Below, one piece after another: positions 58,498-64,000 of a stretch of DNA of 64,000 nucleotides; positions within the stretch are counted from its first letter, which is position 1, and every line of letters begins with the position of its first letter. Source of the stretch: Gonium pectorale (lineage: Eukaryota > Chlorophyta > Chlorophyceae > Chlamydomonadales > Volvocaceae); contig LSYV01000087.1 in the NCBI GenBank assembly GCA_001584585.1, forward strand, positions 173,402 through 237,401. The letters run 5' to 3'. The position numbers and the translations under genes were made by a program. The notes under the pieces were generated by a model, which had not been told where the DNA came from, did not search any database, and worked only from the letters and a program-made list of their open reading frames with translations.

Positions 58498-61400
58498 TCA
58501 TTGTTGCTTTTCCCTCCGCTCGAAGGCCTTCATGCCGGCCCATGAAACCAGCCCGGTCGCTGCCGTCAGCAGCAAGCCCACCACCAGCGTAACGACGGAG
58601 GTCTGCAAGCAAGCAACAGCGGGAGGTACCGAGTTTGACTCTTTATCTCATGCCTCCCATCGCCACTATGGCCCGGAACCCATGCATCCCAAAAGCACAT
58701 TCCCGCTCGCAATGCAGCCGAGGGTACACGGCTGCGGTTCCTCTAAGACCCGACCTATGGCTTCGACAGAACGATCAACGACATAACTTACGGTTGTAGA
58801 TTCCTGCTGGAAGACGGTGAGCGTGGGCGTGAGGGCTGGCCAGTTCGACTCGGTCCACATGGGATCTGCCGGCCAGTTGTACTGCTGTTCCCATGTTGCA
58901 GAGCCGTTATCCTCATACCAACGCCACACGTTATCCTTTACACCGTACCTCAGCCTACGGCATTTCAGTTAAGGAGCATCAACTCAGCGTACGCATGGGA
59001 GGAAGGCTAGAGGCTGGGTTAACAAGGTAATCCTTCGGTAGACCCGCACTTGTACGGCATTTTTAAGTGCCTTCCAGGGCACTCCCATGCATTGACCCAG
59101 CCGTCGCGCCTGATACCCCGCACCTTGTACTGTACACGGGAAAGTAGTTGGTGGTGGTGTAGTGGCAGCGGCCCATGCCGACCGGATCCTTCGTGCCGTA
59201 CCGCCAGCCGATGCAGGCCAGGCCGGCGGGGCAGATGTTGACGGTGGTGTCGCATGGCGCACCCCACCTGCATTGAGTCAAGACGGCCACCACGTTCATG
59301 TCATCATGTGTGATGCCCCGCCGTTCCCGCTCCCGTCCCCGTCTTTGTGGCTACCCACCAAGAGGTGTTGGACACGTTCTTGGGCAGCGGCAGGGCTGTG
59401 ATGTTCCCGAGGTAGTTGAACAGGAAGCGAGCAAGGTTCGGTTTGCTCCTGAGGTGAGGAAGGAAAAGGTACGGTGTGGTACGTGAGGTGTAAGGGCAGC
59501 CCATTGCCCAACAAGCCAAAGGAGAGGAATGCACGTCCATGCGCGGAGAAGGGGTACTTGGCGTGTCCGGAGAAGATTGTGTAGCATTGTCCAGGGTGAT
59601 GTCAATCGCCGGTCCATGTGGATAGTCGAACATAAAGTCTGGTTAGGCCTTGCGACAGCTGGTCGGGGGTCGGGTTACGGTCATGGACGTTGAGCGCGTT
59701 CCGCCTTTCGGACACTATCTTGGTGAGGATCGCCAAGGCTGCCGCCTGAGGCTGCCTCACCTGGAGGCTTTGGGATCCGAGTTGACCCAGGTCAACACGC
59801 CTGGGTAGCCCTTGATGGCAGCCGACGTGGTTCCGTCATAATACACGTCGATATCTGCGACGGGACAAGATCACGAAGCGCCATGACTGCAAGCAACAGC
59901 AGCCCATCGCCCACATGCAATATGCACAATCAAACCTCGCCCAACACCGATAGCGTACGTTTCCATGTGAGCATAACGGGATCGCACGTCTCCTGGACAT
60001 GTACACATCATGCGGTGCCACCCACATAATAATGGGCGCTGCGCAGCACGACCCCAAGGGCAGGCACAAACTACGGTGCTCACCGGGGTTCATGAGCGCC
60101 GCCGCCGTGGGGCAGCGCATGCCTGGGGTGTCGAGCAGCAGGCATACGGCGAAGTCCGCCACCAGGAAGCGCGCGAGCGTCCGGTTCACCACAAGGGGCG
60201 GAGTGTCGGGGCCGGCTGCCAGCAGGTGCAGCGTCCGCGCGAGCAGCACGGAAGCGTCCACAAGCGCCTGCGAGGGCCGGTCAGGCAGGTACGGGCGGAT
60301 CATGATGGCGTCGAATACCGCATGAACTATGACAGATGACTGTTGCTATGCGGCGTCAAGCTAAACCGCTGTGCGCTGTGCGCCGGTTGCCAACTTCCTG
60401 GCGCGGAACTTGGCGGAAGGCGTGTTAAGGCCAACGTTAGGCTAACCTTGTGGCCTTTGCGCATCGCCGAGGGCCTCGCAGGCGCACCTACCTGGAGTGT
60501 GACGTTCTCGCCGTTGTCGAACTCGCTCTGGTAGTACGGGTACTTGAAGCTGCTGTCAAAGTCCGCCAGCACCATGCCAGCCACCGAGGGCTTGACGCGC
60601 AGGAAGCTCATGAGGGACGAGGGTGGAATGCCCGGGTTGGTCGTGGAGGCCTGCACCGCGCGGACCTGCGCGGAGCATTGCCGATAAGGTCGCAGATCGC
60701 ACAAGGCACCACCGTATCCACACGGCGAATCCACAGGTAGGCCGAAAGGCACGCGCCTACGCGTCGAGGGTCAGCAGCCATACCAGGAAATACACATCAA
60801 GCACCGTTGCCGGAGCGGAACAAGGGCCGCACCTGGGGCGAGTCTGCCGTTGCTGCTGTTTGCGCTGCCGAGAGCAGCATCGCCGCGTCGCCGAAGGCCG
60901 AACCTTGCTGGGTGTGCAGGAAGAAGGTCGACTGGTTTTTAGAGGACTCAAAGGCGGCGCCAACCTGCCCAACCTCGAGCACCTGCACACAGCAGCGTGC
61001 GGCCGAGAGTGTGATACGAAAGCACGCATCGCCAAGCCACCAAGGGCCTGAACCACGGCCAAAGGTGGGCGACTTTAGCCTACGAATGTTCTGCATGATG
61101 GATGCCGTACCGGCAGTCAATGCGCGGGAACCGTTCGCTGCAGTACCAGAGCACGCTGGGGCCTGCTGTTCCTGATCGCCAGCAGTGCGTTATCTCGTAC
61201 CATACCCACAGCATGTACGCGACACCCCAGGATCACCTGGTCAACCAGGTCCATTCGCAATCCACGCGTGAAGGTCGAGTTGACCGACATCTCGTACAGC
61301 AGGCGCTTGCTGCCCATGTACCCAAAGGCCTCGCCTGCGCGGTCCCGCAGCACAGATACGTACAGGCATGAAGCGCCGTGCGGCACCCCTCGACACCAGT

Positions 61401-63647
61401 ACGAATGCGCGGGAACGCGCCTCGAGCGTCCCTTCCGAACCCACTACAGCATGCAGCTACCTAGCACGGCGAGGGCAAGACCTCAGGATGGGCGGCTCAG
61501 GGGCGCACTACCTGGCAGTGCGGCAAAGGCCAGCTGTCGGCTGTAGGTAGCGGTGTGCCCAGCCCGAACCAACAGCGACAGCGCCACCAGCGAGGATATC
61601 AGGCCCGAGATGGCGCTACTGGCGGCCTGTGCGATGGTGGCAATGGGCACGGGAATGCTGGAGGGCTTCTCCATGCCTCTCGCCCACCGCCCTATGGTAG
61701 GTCAAGGGGATGCGCATTCCAAGTAGGCCGGCGTGCTTGCACACCGTGAGACCCGTATGGAAAGTAATTAGTCAACGACGGCAGGATCATTGGCACGGCC
61801 TCGAGCCGAGTACATTGTGCAGAGGCCGCTGGCTATCCTGCTTACTTTTGTGAGATCGTGGAAGAGGGAGTTGCTGTCCACTTGCGCCAGTAAGAGCGTG
61901 ATCGGGCGCGCGCTCCCGTTGGTGGCATAGGACGTGTCGGGCAGGGCTGGCACCGCAGTCCACACACCGTACCCGCCAACCTGTATTGCATACGCGGTAA
62001 ACGTGCGCATGGCATTGTGAATTTGGTGGCAAAAAGGTAAGCGCATGATCAATCCTCTGAATACCGTACAGTTCTTGCTCCTTGTGCAAGCATTTAAGAC
62101 CACTGTCGCGTGGCCCGTGAGAGACTTCCAGGTCGATAAGAGCGGTGCGGAGCGGTGCTATGGACCCCTTCATCTTCACCCCCCGCCCGCTCTGCCTACC
62201 GGAAGGCACGTGCTGTCAGCAATGCAGCGGGAAGAGTTGCCCTCCGCCTCCATTGGCAGTTTCATCCGCGCAACGTGGCGCCCTCCCTGGGATTGATATG
62301 ATAGGGCACAGGGATATTCATTCAGAAGCTGTGGGAGGAGGACCTTCGGGCCTCAGAGTCGCTCATCGGGCTGTCCAATAAACCAACAGACCCAGCCTGC
62401 AACATGCGGCTGCTGTGCAAGAGCGTTCCTCGCAGCTGGTCAGCAACAGGTAGCAATTGCATGCAGAAAGAATCATTACGCGATAGCTGCTCGTCACACC
62501 GCGACTACACCCCTCCCCCTCCCCCGGGACATTTCCTCACTTTGAGCTTGTGCTTGGCATTGTAGGCCGCCCGCCATCCCGTCTCATTGGCAAGGGCCTC
62601 GGTCAGGAAGTATATGGGAATCCCAAAGTACTGCAGGTTAAAGCCTTTGCCGTATGGGTTCCACGCGTACGCCGGTGCGCTGTACGGTGCAAAAGCAGCT
62701 CCGGGGAAAACCGGCGCCGTTGAGAAATTTGCCGGCCACTCTGACCGGACAGGAACACCAGGAAGGGGAGCGGGCAACAACATGAGCTGGATGGGTTACC
62801 AGAGAACAAAACGCATGGACCGGAACAAGCATTACGGTAAGGTGTTCTGCCCGTATCACCTGGCCCGTATGGCTCTGGCCTTGGGGACAGAGGGCTTCTT
62901 GTGGAGAACACATCCCTACGACGTGCGATGTGCAACTTAACTACCGTACCCGCACTTGCCGAGCCCGAGCTCTGACCACCACCGCGCATAACTCAAGTGA
63001 CCTTCTGCCCGTGGTGGGGTTTCGCATTTCAGCGAACGTTGTCACCGTATCTTTCCGGGCAACCAACCTGCATTGGGGTCAATTAGCACGCCTTGCACTT
63101 GACTCCGAAGATCAGCACTAGCCAGAAGCTTGGAAAGGAAGCCCCCCGCATCCTCAGCTGGAACGATCACCACCTGCGACCCTGTGGACAAACAACATGC
63201 GTCGCAGGGACTCACGCCAACTGTGTGGGGCTCTGTGCGGAGAGTAAGCGCACTGTTAGGTGCTGTGCACAAGGAGACACGACCTAGCAGTAGAAAAAAT
63301 GTCGCATTTGTCAGGGGTGGGGGGAAGACGGGGTGGCGGCACGTACCCTTTGGCAACGTCGGCAGGTCATCGCTGAACACCAGCGGCCCCGTCACAAGCT
63401 TCTTATTGGGCGCTGCAGTGAAGAGATATGTCAAGTGCAGTAGAAGAGCATGCCCGTATCGCGTCGGTTCGACCCCACCTTCACAACCTTGCGAGCCTGT
63501 GTTATTGAGCAGCTTTACACACGCTCTACTGTATTTCATCTCGGCGTACATCACCTGTCGGAGCTCCCTTAACTGCTTAAAGACGTTCTGCTGCTCGGAG
63601 GAGACAAATGTTAAAAGAAGGACCAAAAATATCACGTATCTTCTCAT
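58498..63647 (-). CDS. NCSTN: Nicastrin, gamma-secretase subunit
   Basis: Type I membrane glycoprotein that gates substrate entry into the presenilin-based gamma-secretase complex. The ATG at 63647 gives a signal peptide (MRRYVIFLVLLLTFVSSEQ). At least 14 exons follow. Recognisable blocks: ACVKLLNNTGSQGCE (about 63510), SQVVIVPAEDAGGFLSKLL (about 63170), AYAWNPYGKGFNLQYFGIPI (about 62650), SSRCIADSTCLP (about 62240), LLAQVDSNSLFHDLTK (about 61880), AASSAISGLISSLVALSLL (about 61610), VSVLRDRAGEAFGYMGSKRL (about 61340), VLEVGQVG (about 60980), VAGMVLADFDSSFKYPYYQS (about 60560), and a Cys-rich segment with CDTTVNICPAGLAC (about 59250). WTESNWPAL (about 58850) and a transmembrane helix (VVTLVVGLLLTAATGLVSWA) then lead to a short tail, ERREKQQ. 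Many N-glycosylation sites are visible. The family's DYIGS motif reads GYMGS here. A few exons between 62500 and 59500 are approximate. Confidence 0.88.
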
Positions 63648-64000
63648 TTTAATGTCGTCCTTCTAGGGTCCTCTTAAAGTTTGTAGAGTTTCGAGGGGCA
63701 AATCGGTAATTGTACAATTGATTGTTCCGCATAAACAATAATAGATTGCCGTGGGTGTGACTTGGCGGTCCAAGTGCCGGTCCAGTGCCGACCGGTAGTT
63801 ACGGCACGGTTTGTGGAGTACATGGGGTGTGGTCCCTTCAAGATATGCCAAATGGAAGCTAGAGTTCGATCCATTCAGACTGTGTCAAGGAGGGCCGAGG
63901 GCCGCAACGGGGAAGGCGGTAGTTGGAACCGCAGCCATCTCCGGTCCTCTACACTACTTGGCAACCAGGGCCACGCACGATACCTCAGGAATACCCACCG
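63648..64000. other. Nicastrin upstream region
   Basis: This is the 5' flank and probable promoter of the minus-strand nicastrin gene, AT-rich near the start codon. No other exon or element is recognised before the window ends. Confidence 0.45.

Noticed and set aside
63460..63480. GGTTCGACCCC, like a tRNA B box
   Set aside because: No matching A box or acceptor stem; it lies in the first nicastrin intron.
1..64000. CRISPR arrays, operons, bacterial ribosome binding sites
   Set aside because: No spaced direct repeats. Split genes with introns show a nuclear eukaryotic genome.

Overview
This is nuclear DNA from a green alga, most likely a chlorophyte of the Chlamydomonadales type. The DNA is GC-rich, and most genes are cut into many short exons by GT–AG introns. 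Coding exons are rich in Ala and Gly. The pentamer TGTAA, the usual green-algal poly(A) signal, lies downstream of several stop codons. The gene set (plant-type FabI, VTE6, GT77 arabinosyltransferase, nicastrin, i-AAA FtsH, RAD6, kinesin-7) is that of a photosynthetic eukaryote. I cannot name the species.

Layout: 1125–8817 (+), a GT77/XEG113-like extensin arabinosyltransferase for hydroxyproline-rich wall glycoproteins. 10128 to about 17659 or beyond (−), an unusual fusion of a serine-beta-lactamase-fold domain and an alpha/beta thioesterase domain, each lacking its nucleophile. 19042–19758 (+), an intronless polyproline protein with a C-terminal membrane anchor. About 20800–26755 (+), a mitochondrial FtsH4/YME1-type AAA protease. 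28399–29229 (+), a doubtful two-exon small gene. 29555–43650 (−), a very long kinesin-7 (CENP-E-like) with at least 35 exons and a KEN box at its C-terminus. 43969–45657 (+), VTE6, phytyl-phosphate kinase. 47340–48728 (−), RAD6/UBC2. 52541–57043 (+), chloroplast enoyl-ACP reductase FabI. 58498–63647 (−), nicastrin of gamma-secretase.

The genes do not form one pathway. They fall into convergent and divergent pairs. Kinesin-7 and VTE6 share a 318-base divergent promoter region. The fusion gene and the polyproline gene also diverge. Plastid lipid and prenyl metabolism is represented by FabI and VTE6, organelle proteostasis by FtsH, membrane proteolysis by nicastrin, and cell division by the kinesin. 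The gene-poor stretches (48.8–52.5 kb, 57.0–58.5 kb, 8.8–10.1 kb) hold four copies of a dispersed element of about 90 bases whose one end resembles the 5' end of 5S rRNA.

Exon boundaries were set by eye from splice signals, reading phase and family conservation. Those of VTE6, RAD6, FabI and the FtsH core are phase-checked. The others are approximate.
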